Assembly: GCA_012274445.1 (NCBI GenBank)
Contig: JAAROD010000004.1
Span: forward strand, 1,612,001-1,676,000
Length of the DNA stretch: 64,000 bases
Origin: Sclerotiophoma versabilis
Taxonomy: Eukaryota; Ascomycota; Dothideomycetes; Pleosporales; Didymellaceae
Direction of reading: 5' to 3'
The translations under genes were made by a program, and so were the position numbers. This document shows positions 32,668 to 46,856 of the stretch, piece after piece. The first letter of the stretch is position 1. Every line of letters begins with the position of its first letter. Under the pieces are notes generated by a model that saw only the letters and a list, made by a program, of their open reading frames with translations, ran no database searches and had not been told where the DNA came from.

Positions 32668-34122
32668 TTACTGACCAGCGGCCCTGCTAATAGGCGGGGT
32701 GTTGGGGTAGTACGAAGCAGGGAGAGTAGGAATAGGAATGCTGTTCGCAGTTCCAAACGCAGTCTTCAAGTCCTCCTTCATGGTAGCAGCAGAGTAGGCA
32801 GTAGGAGCGGTAATAACAGTCTGAGTGATTTGCGCGTACGCCCCAGTACCGCTCTTCAAGCATGCACCCGTTCCGTGACCCGAGCGGCACAGGTTAACAT
32901 TCTTGTTGCCCGTCTCAGTCCACATCTGGATGTCGCTCACATTGATATCGGTGCAGGGCGCCTTGTCCGCACAAACGACCTTGACGGGCCCGCGCTGGGC
33001 GCCGTTGGCCTGCGTACCGCGCCAGTTCTTCGCCGTGATGTTGCTAAGCTGCACGCCGTTGCCGGCAATAGCGCCCATCGACGCCCAGTACTGGTCGATG
33101 TCGAACGCATAAGCGTTGCCGTGGCCGATGAAGTTTTCGAATGCTACGTCCTCGACGTACCCTGAGCCGCCGTTGGACTTGATCATCATCATCTGGTTAG
33201 ACTTCCAGGTGTAGATGTTCTTGTACTGGATCTTGGAGATGGCGGTATTGGCGCCTAGAGAGCCCATGGCGCAACCGCCGGACCAGTTGCAGTAGATGTT
33301 CTCTACGAGGACGTTGGTGGAGGGCGACTTAACGGTTACGCATTCGTCTTTGTTTGTTACCATGATCTGAGCGTGTTAGTGGCTAAATCTCTGGAATCCT
33401 TCTGGTAGATTAATTGAGAACGTACATCGTGGATCCAGACGTTGGTGCCGATGACATCGACACCGTCAAGACCGCCCCAGTCAGCACCGCGGATGGCCAT
33501 GTTGTAAGCCTCGCCGTTGGTGACGGTGTTCATGACGAAATGGAACATGGGTGCGTCGACGAGGATGATGTCGTGGACGGAAAAGTTGTTTGTTTTTTCG
33601 AGGCGCAAAAGACGGGCGCCATTGCGCTTGCCGTTCTTATGGTCCTGGTATCCGAGACCTGTGTTATCATGTTAGCACACACCGCATAGTAGGTGGTGCG
33701 TGGAGGCACTATAACTGCTCACCCTGGATAGCACCCTTGCCAGTGCTGCTGAACATCTCAAAGTCATTCGCGTTGCGGATGAACAGCATGTTCCCAGCAG
33801 CGGTACCAGTACGGTAGATGACACCATCGAGCTGCAGCGCCCAGGCCTTGCCGCCCTCGAACGTAGCCCATGTATTCATAGCATAGTCTCCAGACGGGAC
33901 AACAACAGTACCACCCGTCTTGCAAGCGGCAAAAGCCTTGAGAAGCGCAGGGCCAAGATCAGTACTCTTGTCCGCCTTGCCACCGTAGTTCAGGACATTG
34001 CAAGTCTTGACTTTAGTCTTTGCAGCATGCGTAGTCAGCGGTCCAACTTTGCCTGAAAGCTGACCGAAGACGGCGGTAGGCAGGACGGCGACGGCCGCGA
34101 CGAGGAGGGAAGAGAAGTGCAT
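32668..34122 (-). CDS. Secreted rhamnogalacturonan hydrolase (GH28)
   Basis: Extracellular pectin-degrading enzyme that hydrolyses GalA-Rha bonds in the rhamnogalacturonan I backbone, close to Aspergillus RhgA (EC 3.2.1.171). Exons 34122-33723, 33658-33426 and 33366-32668 give 443 residues (RhgA is about 440). Introns of 64 and 59 nt have GTGAGC and GTACGT donors. Signal peptide about residues 1-20 (LLVAAVAVLPTAVFG), mature start QLSGKVGPLTTHA. GH28 marks: CNVLNYGGKADKSTD, GGLDGVDVIGTNVWIHD, TNKDECVTVKSP with acidic catalytic residues, GGCAMGSLG, and IKSNGGSG. The AxGHGNAY stretch is typical of the rhamnogalacturonase branch rather than polygalacturonase. It would act on host cell walls. Confidence 0.92.
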
Positions 34123-35237
34123 TGTAAGTTAGAAACCTGCACGGCAGGAACGAGTGACTGAAACGAAAAAAACGAATGACGAGGTGAGAGAGTGACTGGA
34201 GAAAGACTTGAAGAAGCTGCGCCGTGAGGCGTCGAAGGTATATAAACATGCAGGCACGAATTGCATACGCGCATCATCCTGGTGTCGATCCATGTCGACG
34301 TATTTCCTATAATTTCTCCGGACCGGAACAAGATGCCGTCAGTCTGTCTGTCGATGAAGAACACTCAATATCTCGTGCGCTTCACAGGCAAATAGTAAAG
34401 CCCTAATTTCAACGCTAAGCCATCACAGAAGCACGCAATCCTCGTCTCGACACTCCCAGCATCTGAAGAGCTTCGCACGCACATCACTTTCACGTCTGCG
34501 TCAGCCCACAATGTGTACGAAACACACTCAACGCTTGCCCAAAGCTTGGCTTTCTTTTCCTTGTCAAGGCCTGTCAAGTCCCGTCGATGTTTCATATCCA
34601 AAGGTCTCGACCCTACCATCATGAGCGCTTGACCTTTTAAGGCGGACGGGTGATGGTGTGGAGATGAATATTTGCGCGGGTGTGCAAGTGCCGCGCCGGA
34701 GCCGTGGTTTGATGGAAGCTTGTTTCACGTTTCAAATGAAAGGCAGCGTGCTACTGGGATGTGCAACATGCTCCAACGATGGCTGTGCTGTGGATCCAAT
34801 TAGGTAGAGAAACATTATAGGGTGGCTGAGGCAAATATGTGGTGCTGCTATGATGCAGAGCTTGATAGAGAAGTGCATGTGTGGTCCCCGGTGGTGTTGG
34901 GAGGCCGGGAAGTTATCAGGGGAAAGCCTTGGCGATCTTCGAAGGTAAGATGCCTGGAACCCACACTCGTAGGTGAATGAGGAAGAGGGGAAAGAATGCT
35001 TGATCTTTATGCTTGGTTTCAGTTATTTTGGCTATCTACGATGACAAAACTTGGTACGCATATAGGCTTAGCTCAATGTTCACCCGAGCAAACGTACGCC
35101 ATAACTCCTATGCTCAAAGCGGGGCCAGAAGGGGTCCCAATAATACAGAAGCAACACCCAAGAAGGACCTAACGAATGCCTCCCTACTTTTGAGGCCCAT
35201 ATTACTCCAGAAACAAAGAATTTGAGGTTGGGACTCC
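34123..35237. other. Intergenic between rhamnogalacturonase and TRA1
   Basis: Holds the rhamnogalacturonase promoter (see TATA-like element) and the TRA1 3' UTR. An 85-codon minus-strand frame at 34365-34622 has no recognisable features. No repeats seen. Confidence 0.45.
34239..34246 (-). promoter_or_regulatory. TATA-like element upstream of rhamnogalacturonase
   Basis: A TATATAAA (plus strand) about 117 bp upstream of the minus-strand start codon. Placement suits a core promoter of the rhamnogalacturonase gene, although the stronger consensus reads on the opposite strand, where no gene follows. Confidence 0.3.
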
Positions 35238-38200
35238 CTACAGATAAGCCATCCATAGCGGATCCGTCATCGCCAACTTCTGCGGATGAACCGCAACACT
35301 GACTAGATCGACCATCGTCTGGTTCGCCGGCAGATTGGCTCCAGTCGGCTGGCTTCCAATACTGCTGGCTCTCTTCACCACGAGGTCCGAATTCGACTGA
35401 ACACTTTCCCGAAGTTGATCAGGTGTCAGAGAACTAATTTTGTGCTGGCTCGTGAACCAATGGTTCATTTCGTCGCGCATGAAGATGCTGAGCTGCATCT
35501 CGAGCTCGCCCTCCGGCTCGATGAGACACCTGGCGACTGTCATCACAGCAGGCGCGAAAATGCCTTCGAGGTTGAGCGGGCCGAGCATGACTTGCAAGTT
35601 GGGTGTAAGGCGGAAGGGGACCGGTTCCGAGTTATGTAAGATGGGCTTACCAACTGCCATACTAGGAATCAGTTCGGAACCCCAGACGCGGCCAGATTGT
35701 CGCGAGATAAGGAGCTTGTGTGGGAAGCGCGTGTTCATGTGCATGACGTAGGTCATGAAGGTTAGGGCAGCGAGGTGGTAGGAGAAGGTACGGCGGAAGA
35801 GCCAGAAATCGTCAAAGTTGGGGAAGGTGGCGCGGAAGTAGTCTTGGACGATTGTGTTAGGCACGTATTTCTCTTGAACGGCGGAGAAGGTCTCGAGGCG
35901 GATACTGTTGGCGTGATCTAGGTTCTTCTGCTTGTGTGTTAGTGGTTATGTAGATACATAGAAGCGATGTTGACTTACAGGGTTGAGCGCTCTTAGTTTA
36001 TCGATGCTGAAAAGGATTGGCTCATCCTTGTTCACGCCATTCTTCCTACAGTAGTCCTCGTAGATGGCCTGTAGGTTCATAGCCGACGGGTCATCTGAAA
36101 TCAGACGCACACTAGGCGTGATAGGCACCATAAGCGGCAGATGGAACTGCAGATTCCTCCTGCGGCTCTCTTTACGCTTCGACAAGATACCGTTGAAAAT
36201 ACGGAACAGCTGGATAATACGCTCCTCACGCCTAGAGCTTCTAGCAGTAGGGAACTGAATGGCGAAAGGATGTGTGCTTCCGTCATGGCCGCGAATCTTG
36301 ATCCTGCGGTGACAGACACCAACGCCGCGGACAAGCTCCACATCAGAGAGGAAACGCTCGATGCGTATAAAGTCGGAGTTCTTATCTCGGTGCAGCAAGT
36401 ATTGCCCAGGAACCTCCACATCATCAAACTTGAGAAATCGGAACTCATTCAGCTGGTGCGTATACTGTTCGAGGGGAACAACGAGCCTCCTACGATCGAG
36501 GCGCTCCTCGAATCGGTTCCTCCAGATGCGTAGCTTCTGGATGTACTCAAACATTGTGGGTTTGTCCTTGATGAAGTCCGATTCGAACGACTTCCTGATG
36601 TGCGCAGGGAGCACCGATTCGGCAAAACGTGTGATGTTACCCTCGGTAGATGACGGAAGCTTTGTGTCGCGAGCATAGAGTGTAGGCTGGCGGCCAACAT
36701 AGCTAAGTCCATCGTTCAACAAAGCCACAATCAGGCGGTAAGCATCCTCGTCGGGGGGACACTTGAAGTTTTTGTGGATCTGGTCGAGCATTGTCTCCAT
36801 GGAAAGAGCGAGCAGTGGGAACGCCGTCTTGAGGATAGCACTAATCTCCTCGACATGATCCCAAGGCTTCTTAGGCGCTGGTGGCGTGGCCTCAACAGTT
36901 GGTGCGCCGTTGACAGCAGGACTGCCTTGGGCATTGGCTTCGATTTTGACTGTGCCGCCCGGTGTGCTTGTCTGAACGACAGGCTTAGCATCGCCATTAG
37001 TGGCAGCGTTCTGGTTGCCACTCGAGCTAGGTCGCGCATCGGGCGAGCTTTGCTTGGGTGCTGGCGAAGACTGGTTGCCTTGTTGTGCTGCCTTTGCGGC
37101 ACGTGCAGCCTTCTCCTTAGCTTCCTTCTGCTCATGTTGTTTCTTGAGCACCACCATGTCCTCGCGCGTCGTCCTGAGGTGGCAGTAAAGTGCCTGTGGG
37201 TACGTCTTCGCCAACTTGCCGAGGATCGACCTAGCAATAGGCGCCTCCTGACGCGAAAGACTGTTGAGCAATTGCGGGATGTATGTGATCCAGTACCACG
37301 CCGGCGTATCGCCTTTGAACTCTTCAAACTTCTCCGCCAGCCTACGCTCCGGATTATCCAAGCTGAGCAGCCACAATACTCGGCCAAGCAGCTTCCGACT
37401 CTTCGCATTCTTGAACTGGCTGGCGGCTTCAAGATAACAGCTAAGCGCCGCTTCAGCACGTTCCAGGTTCTGCGGCTCTTCTTTGAAAAGCATATCGTTG
37501 TATCTTCCCCACTCCGCCCATGCCTTCGGCAGCTTAATATCGAAGTACAACGCAGTGCCGAACGCTTCACCAGCCTCACTCTTCTGACCAAGCTTGGCTA
37601 GGAACATGCCCTTAAGGGTGTAGAACTCTGCCTTCTGCTGCGGACCGAAGTAATTCAGATTGGTGTTGTTGATGACATCCAAGCCGCTGTTCAAGTCCGC
37701 CCGAATCTGGTAATGACACTTGGCCTGTTCGCGCAACTTGAGAAAGGCTTCCTGAATCTCGATGTTAGGAAGTGTGTAGATGCGCCCCAGTTGGTTGATG
37801 CAAACTTCGGGAAGATTGTGTTTTCGTGCTACGTGGGCAAAACGATTGATGATCCATGCAGTCTCGTGGTAACCCCTATAAGCAAAGCTGTTGCCACTTG
37901 CGTTGTTCTGGTTTGGAGGCAGCAGGTTGAGGTACACTCCGTTGATCAACTGGAAGATATGCTGACGCCAAGTCACGAGGTCCTGCCAAGCATTAATGTC
38001 GTCCCAGAAGTTCGGGAGGCGGTCGCGCCAAGTGCTGAGGAGCAGTTTGAGCTCTTGAGACTTCATGTCGAGGTTAGCTTGTGTCGTCTGTGCGAGGCTC
38101 TGGCAGATAACACTGGCGTCATGGAGCTCAACTAGCTGTTGGAAGTGTTGTAAAAGCGGGATATGGGCTTGCGTTATGCGACGAGGAAGCTGGTGCCACT

Positions 38201-41200
38201 TGCGGATAGAGAGCTGTATCGACTCGTCGCACAGCCTGTGGAACTCCGGTGGGGACTCTTGCTTCGCGTGCAACTTGAGCAGGGACATGAACGTCTGGAA
38301 GAAGACTCTTCGAGGAGTCGGTGCGTCGCTGACTGCCTTGATAGTTGTGTCGAGCTGCTCACGGGTCTCCGCATTTTGCCAGGCTTCGAAGCTTCTCCAG
38401 GTAGATTCCAGGTAGAGGTCGTTAAAGTTCTCATGTTTGGCGAAATCACTGAGTATCTCCCACTGCTGGAGCTTCTGTGCACAAATTACCCAATGGTCCT
38501 CCCATAGCATGTACTCTCCTGTAGAGAATGGCAGTACTGAGGTTCGGGCCTTAATTTGTGCTGCTTCATACATCTGTTGAGCTTTGTCCCAGATGCCGCA
38601 CTGTTCGTACGAAAGCGCGGCGTTGGTCTCCAGAAATTGGCATCGCCTGCGCCAGGTACCGTAGAAGAGGTCGTCTTCTTGCAGGCCAGTGTAAATCTCC
38701 AGGAGAGCATCGAGATTGCTCTCCCTAAGTTTCTCAACATCAACGACAGGTGAAATCGCGGACTCTTCCATGTACACGGCGGCTGTGTACCAAGCGTTGT
38801 ACGTCTGGGCCAGGTACTTCATGATATGGGGAGGGAATTTGACCCTGGGCTTCGCGTGTACGATGGCATCGAGCATGGTAGCAACACAATTGGGTCGCTT
38901 GTCGAGCTGTCTGTTGTGGAAGTCCTTGGTGAGCAGCGCAACCATGCCCTTCTCGAGATCACTCTGGTCGTCCTTGGTCAAAGCAGTCCAAGCTAGTGGG
39001 AAGAAGGCAACCCAGATATCGTGTGCAAGGTTATTGTCTGTATGCTGCAAGTGTCCAAGTGGCTCAAAGATGTCTTTGATCTTCACATCTCCAAGCTGAT
39101 TGACGAAACGACGGTGGCTGCTAATGAGGCTCTCCAGATCATCATCAACCATAACATCTCCAATCCTAGAGTCTTTGCTGTAGGTGCCAAACAGGGTAGA
39201 AGGTTGCATAAGTCTGAAATCCTCCTCGTGTAACTCAGCAGGATTGTTCATTTCGATGGAGCCAAACATAAGGTGAATCACTTGGCTCAACCAGTACGAG
39301 TCTGACAATGTGTCCCAGTTCTGTGATGCGAGCACATAGCTCAAGCGACTAGCCGCAGTGCGACTTAGGCTTTTGTCGAATATGGCCATGTAGCGGTTGC
39401 GCATCTCAACGTCTTGTGCCCTAGTTCCGATGAGGAAAGCGTGCTCCATCCTGACGGTGAGCTCGCTCCTTGTAATCTTTGCATCTTCGTAAATTCGGAT
39501 GACAAGGTCGAGGAAGCGGGTGAGCAGTGAGGTGTCCTGTCGATGCTCAAAGAGAAGCATCTTACTAAGTACAGCAGTCTTCTCCTTCAGCGTCGGCACA
39601 GGTTCGTTGGAATGGAAAACCCAATTCTCAACCAGGTCAAGGACCTTCATGCACACCGAGTTGACTTGCGATCGCTCGACCAGCGAAGCAAGCACGCTGA
39701 GATAAGGTCTTCTGTTCTCACCGAGCTCGTTCATCCTTGCTGCAAGGATGTCAATCGTCTTCAGAACGAGATCTGTCTGGATCTCAATTTCGCGTGGGTC
39801 CGTTGGTGGATTGGCACCCTCCGGACGCATGGCCGGAGGTACTGCTTGTCCCGGAGTGCCACTGTGACCGGCAAGATGATCCTTAGCCATCTTGCCTTGG
39901 AATGCTTTCATGACTTGTGGGATGTGTTGGTCGATCTCCTCAGGTCGCCTCTGGCAAAGGGTCCATAGAATGTTGATAGCGCAGATGTAGGACCCGTTTG
40001 ATAGTGCTTCTGTCGCAACAGTGCCAAGGAAGTTGACAAATTCAGTCGATGTCGACTCTTCTGTGTTGCCTTCTTCATCCGTCACCGGCTCAGGCATGAC
40101 CTCCAAGATACGCTTCAGTGTTGGTTGCAATTTCACAGACCCATCTTCGTTTTCGTCCACTGCATGTAGACTGGCCTGGACGTCAGCGTTCTCGGAACGA
40201 ATTGGCTTATCCAGGATTTTCTGGAATATTGGAATCCGTTGCAGTACCCAGTCATCCGACTTGACGTTGACAATGACCTTGACTATTTGGAGAGTGTTGA
40301 TCATCCTCGTATTGAAGACTTCTGCCTTGTCGTCTTGCTTCATCTCAGCGAGAAGAATCTCTTCAATCTTCTTAGAAAGCATAAAGTCCAAATCCAGATC
40401 GTTCCAAAGACGAGGCGAGAGCAGGTCATGCAGCAGCTGGACAGCCTTACGACAGATCTCAGCAGGCTGTGGTGTGTTTGGCGTTGCTACAATGAGCTCC
40501 TTCGGCTTTGGAGAGTTGACTGGGAAGCGCTCCGGTAAATAGGCGATGAATTGGATAAGATACTTGACGAGCATAGTGCGAGTAGATGCTTGAGCAACGA
40601 ACTCTTTCGGCAAGTTGCCAGGGGGGATAACAGTTCCATCTGCTTTCCTCTTAGCGGCTGTAGGTGACGACGAGGGTCGCTCCCCTCCAGCAGCAGCTTC
40701 GGTCGCTGTACGTTCCTCCCAAGTCCTAATCAGACTAATCAGATTAAGAGCAAGTTTCTTTGCATCCGTCGACGGGTTGGGTGGCGTGGCAATTTTCGAT
40801 AGCGCTGTGATAATGATGGGCGATAGATGCTCGCGACCCTCGTAGAAGAGGTCCGGATGGCGCACGATGAAATTGAAAATGCTCATGAGCTGCTGCAGGT
40901 TAGAGCTTTCCTCAGAGAGGATCTTGCGAGGGTGTTGGATCCAAAGGGGCATCCTCTCGCCGCCACCCATGCGCTTGCGCAGCACTGGTGCCATAAGTTC
41001 AAGAGCTTGCATGACCAGACTACGGCCCTCATTCTGGTGCGCCTTTAACAAAGACTGGTAGGTGTGCGCAGCGATCTTCTTCGGTGTCTCGTACACGGCG
41101 ATGAAGAAAGCTACAAGAACGTATGCAGCGTACTTGTTGATAATGTCCTCAAGCTTGATGTAGTTCCAGCCGAACTTGATTACATCTTTTCTGAATTCCT

Positions 41201-44200
41201 CAATCATGCCGGAGTAATATTTCAGTAGGAGAGTTGTCAGCTGAAGTAACTCCATCCGGGAGTGATCGACACCGAGCTGCGCAGTCTCTTCAGAAGTATC
41301 TGTTAAAGACTGGGGTAGCCATAGTCGCTTGTGGATGGCCTCCGTCATGCTCTTGTCCATCAACTTGGTTCCCTCGGTCTTCTGGTCAAACAGGCTGTTC
41401 CAGTTGCGCTTGACATCCATAGCAAAGATCGGATTGACGATATTATGAAAGATAAAGGTCTTGGTCTTCTGCGACGAGTTGCGAGATGTGTACAGATCAA
41501 TACACCTATTGATTAGGGTCTTCCAATATTCGACAGATTCGCTGGAAATGATCTGCTCATAAATAAATTCGAATAGGCATGGCGAAGCCTTCAACTCCTC
41601 GGAGGTAACGGTGTCAACCAGCTCGAAAAAGAAGTCTAGATTGTTGGGCTCGTGCTTCAGGTACGTGGTGAAGATGAACATGATTTGATCACCAGCTTGT
41701 TCGGTCGCCAGACGTAGCTCAGGGTCGATCTGATTTTGGCGAAGCTTCTTCTCGAGGGACCTGCCCGCTTCGAACAAGCTCTTCCGTAGATCATCGTGAG
41801 TCACTAGCCACTTGCTAGTCTCCTCAAACTGACTGAGGGCATATGCAATGTGAATGGCGTTGAGCTGAGCCTGACAGAGGTCCTTGTCAGCTCCCTCAAA
41901 CTGGAAAGCCTGCAGGAAGCCCGGAACATCCTCAGAGACCTGCGTTCGCAGTGCGCCGCTCTCGGGATTTTCGAGTAGCTGTGCGAAAAAGCGTCCCTGG
42001 GTTTGGTCCTTTAGGTTCGGGGCGAAGTGTGTCCAGGTATCGCTTGGATACATGCATAGGTACTTGATTAGAGGCTCTCTGAAGGGACTGTAGTGCGTTC
42101 TTCTAAGGCTACTCTCGAGTTCGATGACCTTTTCGATGATCTGTTTGAGGAATGTAGCAGCAGCCGGAGGAAGCAAGTGGAAGATGTTAAAGATGCCAGT
42201 AACAATTTTCATCTTGGGGTTCTGCTCAATCATCGTGAAGGAAATCTTCTGCAGACTGTTCTGATCTGCAATACTCTTGAGATGGTCCAGTAGGCGAGTT
42301 CCTATCTCCACTTTGAAGTAGTTGGTGAGGAGCCTCAGGAGGCGAGCAAGGCCATCCAGGTTTTCCACAGTGAGCTTTCTAGGGTCTTGTAGATTGACCA
42401 AGATCGGCCGAAGTCCTGACTGTAGCACATCCTTGGGAAGCTTGTTCGTTGCTGAAATGACGCCTGACAATCCGATATTTGCAGCCTCAATGACCTCTGG
42501 CGATTTCGAGTAGAGACACTTGAAGAACACAGCAATAATGCGTAGGAACGTTTGATTCGGCGGCGTCGTGCTAAATTCAGGGAAGCTCTGAGCGGTAGAG
42601 AGAAGCCGAATGCAAGCAACACGTAGGTTTACGATATGCTCTGCATTGCGCTGCTCGAAAGGCTTACTAGCAAGCCCCTCATCTTCCGCATCGGCCAAAG
42701 CAAGCGACTCCATGAGCAACCTCGTCAACTCATCGTTGAACTCCAGTATACCGTTCTTGAGTTTCAGGCAGAAGGTGATCGCGTCGATGTATGCGATCTG
42801 AATGCTGAAGGGCAATGCACGTAGAGGTTTGGTCCAGATTGGTACAATCAGCCTACTCTTGACAGGCGCGATGAGCTCGTGCACGCCCAGACCTGTGACC
42901 TCAGACAGGACTTGGAAAGCCTTCTGTGTTGCCTCGCGAACATTCTTGTTCATGTGCGATAAGTCGCCGACTAGCTGCCCGCAAAGCCTCATGGTGATAG
43001 TGTTGCCTTTTTCGAAATTCTCTTTCGTTATTGGCTTGTGACACAGACGAATAAGATCCTCAATGAGTCCTTCGGCCTGGATGCGCGTCTTCGAGTCAAG
43101 GTCAGTAGGCATATCCTTCATGACAAAATTCAGTGCTCGAATAAGCTCGAAGTGCCGTGCCACCATCCAAGTGGAATCAAGACCTGATTTTTTAATGATA
43201 ATCTCGATACCGCGAGTGCCACCGGACTTCATGAACCAGTCATCGGCATGACAATTGTGACAGAATGTGCTCGCCAGATCGTAGAAAAATGGGAACTTGT
43301 CGAGTTTATCACCACTTCCGAATATTGCCTTGGCAGCATCTCGCATTGTCAGGATCGCTTGCTCGGCTGCGGCGCGGACGTCTGGATGCTCGGAAGCGAG
43401 CGAGTCGCCTATAGCATCGGCTATCACCTCGCTTTCTATAATGACAGGTCCCTCTCCCAGATGAACTTCGAAAGGTCTGCTCTTGTGCTTTGATAGCGCA
43501 AAGTGGCTCCCGAATTCCAACAGAGTAAAGTGCTTAGCAAGATTCGACACGAGTGCCTCAGCATCAGTCTTGAGTTCCGGAACAGAGACGGCGAAGATAC
43601 AGGCCTTCAGGAGCTTCTTCAGCGTCTCTCGCTCGACGTTCTTTTTTGATATCGACTTCTCACGATCCGGCGCGGCCAGCACGTCGGCACCTACATCGAG
43701 CTTCTGATTGCAAAGATCATTCGCTTGAAGCCTGACAAGTTGCGCAAAGTCATCTGGCAAGCTGTCGAACCCAATCATGAGCTTGGTATGAGCAGTTATG
43801 AGTCTAAAGGCTTGCTGCTTGTGGAAGGTGTCCGACTTCTTGGATGTCGGCGTCTTGGGCACTTCGTGAAGCTTGGCGATAGCGGTCTCAATACCGATGA
43901 CAGCGGGGAAGGCACGGTCCTTAGTCGAGCCAATCAGTCGAACGTCGATGGATGACTGGTCGTCAGAGTAAGGCTGGTAGTTGAGCTCCGGAGGACCAGT
44001 AATGAACTTTCGATTGCGCCCCCCGAGCTTACCGAGGATCCGCATCGTAGTGTGCGCGTGGAAGTGACTGTAGGGATTCGGCTTAAGATGCTCCCATAAC
44101 GCTGCCATAAGTTCATCGATGACTGGAGCCATAATGGGATCCAGATAGTCCGCGGTAAGATTGTCAACGCAGAGCTCAAGAGTTCTAAGCCCCTGGCCAA

Positions 44201-46856
44201 CCAGATCGGATCCTGCTCGCAGAGCTACGACAAGCGGTCTCATCAAATAGCTCAGATGCGGCAGTAGGTTACTCAGCCGCGCCGGTACTGTGAGCGACAG
44301 TTCCACAAAGAGGTCGCGCTCCGCTGGCTTGCGAGCTGTGATCAAGAGGTTATTCAGGACGTCGAGCAACATCTCCAGTAAAGGAAGGATCTCCTTGTAC
44401 AGGTGCTCGAATCGACCACCACCTATGCTTCGGAACAGAGACCTAAGAAGCAAGAAGTAGTTCATTGGCTCTTCAGCAGTGGTTGACAGCTGTATGGACT
44501 TCGTAATGATCTTGCTGACGTGTGGTAGCAGCACTTGCTCGTTCTGCTGGGAGAAAAGCGTGACTGCCATAAAGGACAGCTTGAACAAACGCAACAGAAT
44601 AGACGACTTCTTTACGTCTGCTGTACCCACTTCTTCTATCCGATCCATGAGGAATTGTAGCAGCATTCCAGAGAAGCTGGGAGATGTCGCCTCTGAAGCG
44701 AGCAGAAACTGTGGAACGTGGAGTAACGCCGGATGATCGAACATCATATCGTACAAATGGGGTATCTCGGATGAAAACACTTCGTGGAAAGTCGCAGGAT
44801 CGATGTGATGGAAAACGGTAGCAAACGTCTCGAGCAGTTCCTTCTCCTCTTTCCCACTTGACATCATGTGCTGATTGCCCATGAGATCGCCTGGTGAAAG
44901 TCCCTGCGTCTCAGCAGATTTCTCGGTGCCGTAATAGCGGAAGACCTTGGCGCCCTCACGGAAGAGCTTGATGAGCACTTCAACCTCTTCAGCATTGTAT
45001 CCAAAAGAAACCTCATGCCAATTAGCTGATGCATTGGCGGCATCAATTTCTTCCTTGATCTTCTGTGGATTACAGGCACGTAGCTGATAGAACAGGTTCT
45101 TAAGCCCGTGCAGCAGGTTCTTGAATAGGAACTTGTTGTCTGCAATTGGGTCCGAACTCCTGTCTCGAGGATTCGAGGTCTTGATTGGTGTCGCGTTGAA
45201 AATGTCGATCTCGTCCCAGTCCGGAGGCTGTTCTTGTACAGCCATGTGGTTCTCATCCGTAGCATCAATAGAAGGTTGGTTGTACTGCGCTGAGAGCTTG
45301 ACTGCATTGTGGTACTGGCGGTTCATGGCCGCAAACTTGTCTCCAATGGCATTGAGAATCATGATCAAGAAGTATCGGGCATCTTCCTTTGGTTCCAGCT
45401 TTGCGATGCACTCAGCCATGTTTAAAAGGAGCTTTGCGCTCATGGTCTGGAAGCTCGTTCCCGGGAAGCTGTCGTGTAGGTTCTTGGTGTAGACTTCCAC
45501 CGTACGTCGAATCTGCTCCTTCGATAGCGAGTCTCGTAAGTGGTGTATCAGATCCGCAAGCATACTATACGCTAGTGGCCGCATCGTCTCGTATACTGTA
45601 AGGCCGTCCCCAATCAGAGTTCGCTCCTCCAGCAGCTCATCGATTTTCTTGAGGAAAATCTTGCGGAAGTTGAAGTTGATGATATGCCTGATCGCTACCA
45701 ACAGCTCCTTACGCGCTCCAGACTTCTCACGCGGACAGTCCTTGAGCAGTCGCACGACAATATCCGGTAGGGTCGGCAAAAAATCGTTGAGCTGGTTCGC
45801 ATACACCCTAAGCAAATACGCCAGAAAGCTCATGGTCTTGACTTGAGCTGTGATGAAGTCGCCGAACGCTGCACGGTTACGAATATCCTTGCTGACCCCA
45901 GTGAAGATTCTGCCCTGCGCCTTTGCTTCCTCGTGCGCCTTCTCCTGTGGCTTGGCTTGCAGCAAAAGCACATTCTTGATCAACGGAACAAACAGCTTGA
46001 CGTTCTTGTTCACGCAGTTGCGATACGCTTGGAAGAGCGACACAACTATGATCGGACATTCGGCCAGCACCTTGAAAGACTGCATGCCCTTCAGCAACAT
46101 GCGCGTCTGCTGAGTCTCCTGCCCCAGATCGCCGGCTGAACCAGATGTGAGAGCGGTCGCTGGCGAGTTCGGTCGCGGTGATTGTGAGTACTGGGGGTTG
46201 CTTGGTGTGGAAGGTACGCCTTGCGAGGCTGGTGCAGCCGTTGCATTGTCGAATGTGTCGTGTACTGCCTGCTCCATCGTCTCAAACATCTCCTGGATCA
46301 AATCCAGGAAAGGCTGCACCCGGTCCTGCAGCGCTTTCGTCTGGTGCCGCTGAAAGTCCATGATGGTCTTCATGCAGAGCACCGCATTGTCCTCGTTCTC
46401 GAGTTTGACGAGGCTCATAAGCTTGTCCACAATCTTCGCCGCATGGGGTTCGACGGCATCGCCGGGGCTCATGGGGAGTCGGTGGAGGATCTCGAGTACG
46501 CAATTCCGTATCCGCTGCTCGAATAATTAGCATGTCTCGTCATCGCAGGGCGCGCGCTCACCTGTTCCGGAGAGGTGGATATGAAGACTGGGTTACCATC
46601 GAGGATTTTCAAGAATGCTGGGACAAGAGCATTCATGAATTGCGCATACTGCGCACCCTGGCAGTAGCTCTCGATGTTGTCCCGTATCTCAACCACCAGC
46701 TTCTCCTTCGTCCTGAGATCTGCGCCGTGTCAGCGGTCCACTCTTTTTACATAGCAGCGCCTTCTTATTCTCCATCCTGCGCCTTGTCGAGAATGCCATA
46801 CCAGAGCTCGGGTCATCGAGCTTCGAGGCCGTGGCCTCGAAGTTGTGCGTCGCCAT
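35238..46856 (-). CDS. TRA1: Tra1, SAGA/NuA4 scaffold pseudokinase
   Basis: Tra1 is the giant PIKK-family scaffold shared by the SAGA and NuA4 histone acetyltransferase complexes and binds transcription activators. It is catalytically dead. Four exons: 46856-46802, 46719-46562, 46514-35979 and 35927-35238, 3812 residues (yeast Tra1 is 3744). Introns of 82, 47 and 51 nt join SS to DLRTKEKLV, SPEQ to RIRNCVLEIL and LNP to KNLDHANSIR. Most of the protein is HEAT repeats, then the FAT domain, with a low-complexity insert (Ala/Ser/Gln, KAAQQGNQSSPAP) at about residue 3205. The PI3K-like domain follows (ILHRD-like PGQYLLHRDKN), and a C-terminal FATC ends PLWMAYL. The catalytic Asp motifs are absent (MHMNTRFPHKLL, ISRQSGRVW), as expected. 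The short first exon is the least certain. Confidence 0.95.

Noticed and set aside
34365..34622. 85-codon minus-strand ORF between rhamnogalacturonase and TRA1
   Set aside because: No domain, signal peptide or splice support.
36731..37601. Long open frames on both strands (286 and 275 codons) inside TRA1
   Set aside because: They are shadows of the TRA1 reading frame in GC-structured codons. Neither has domain signals, and TRA1 is unambiguous here.
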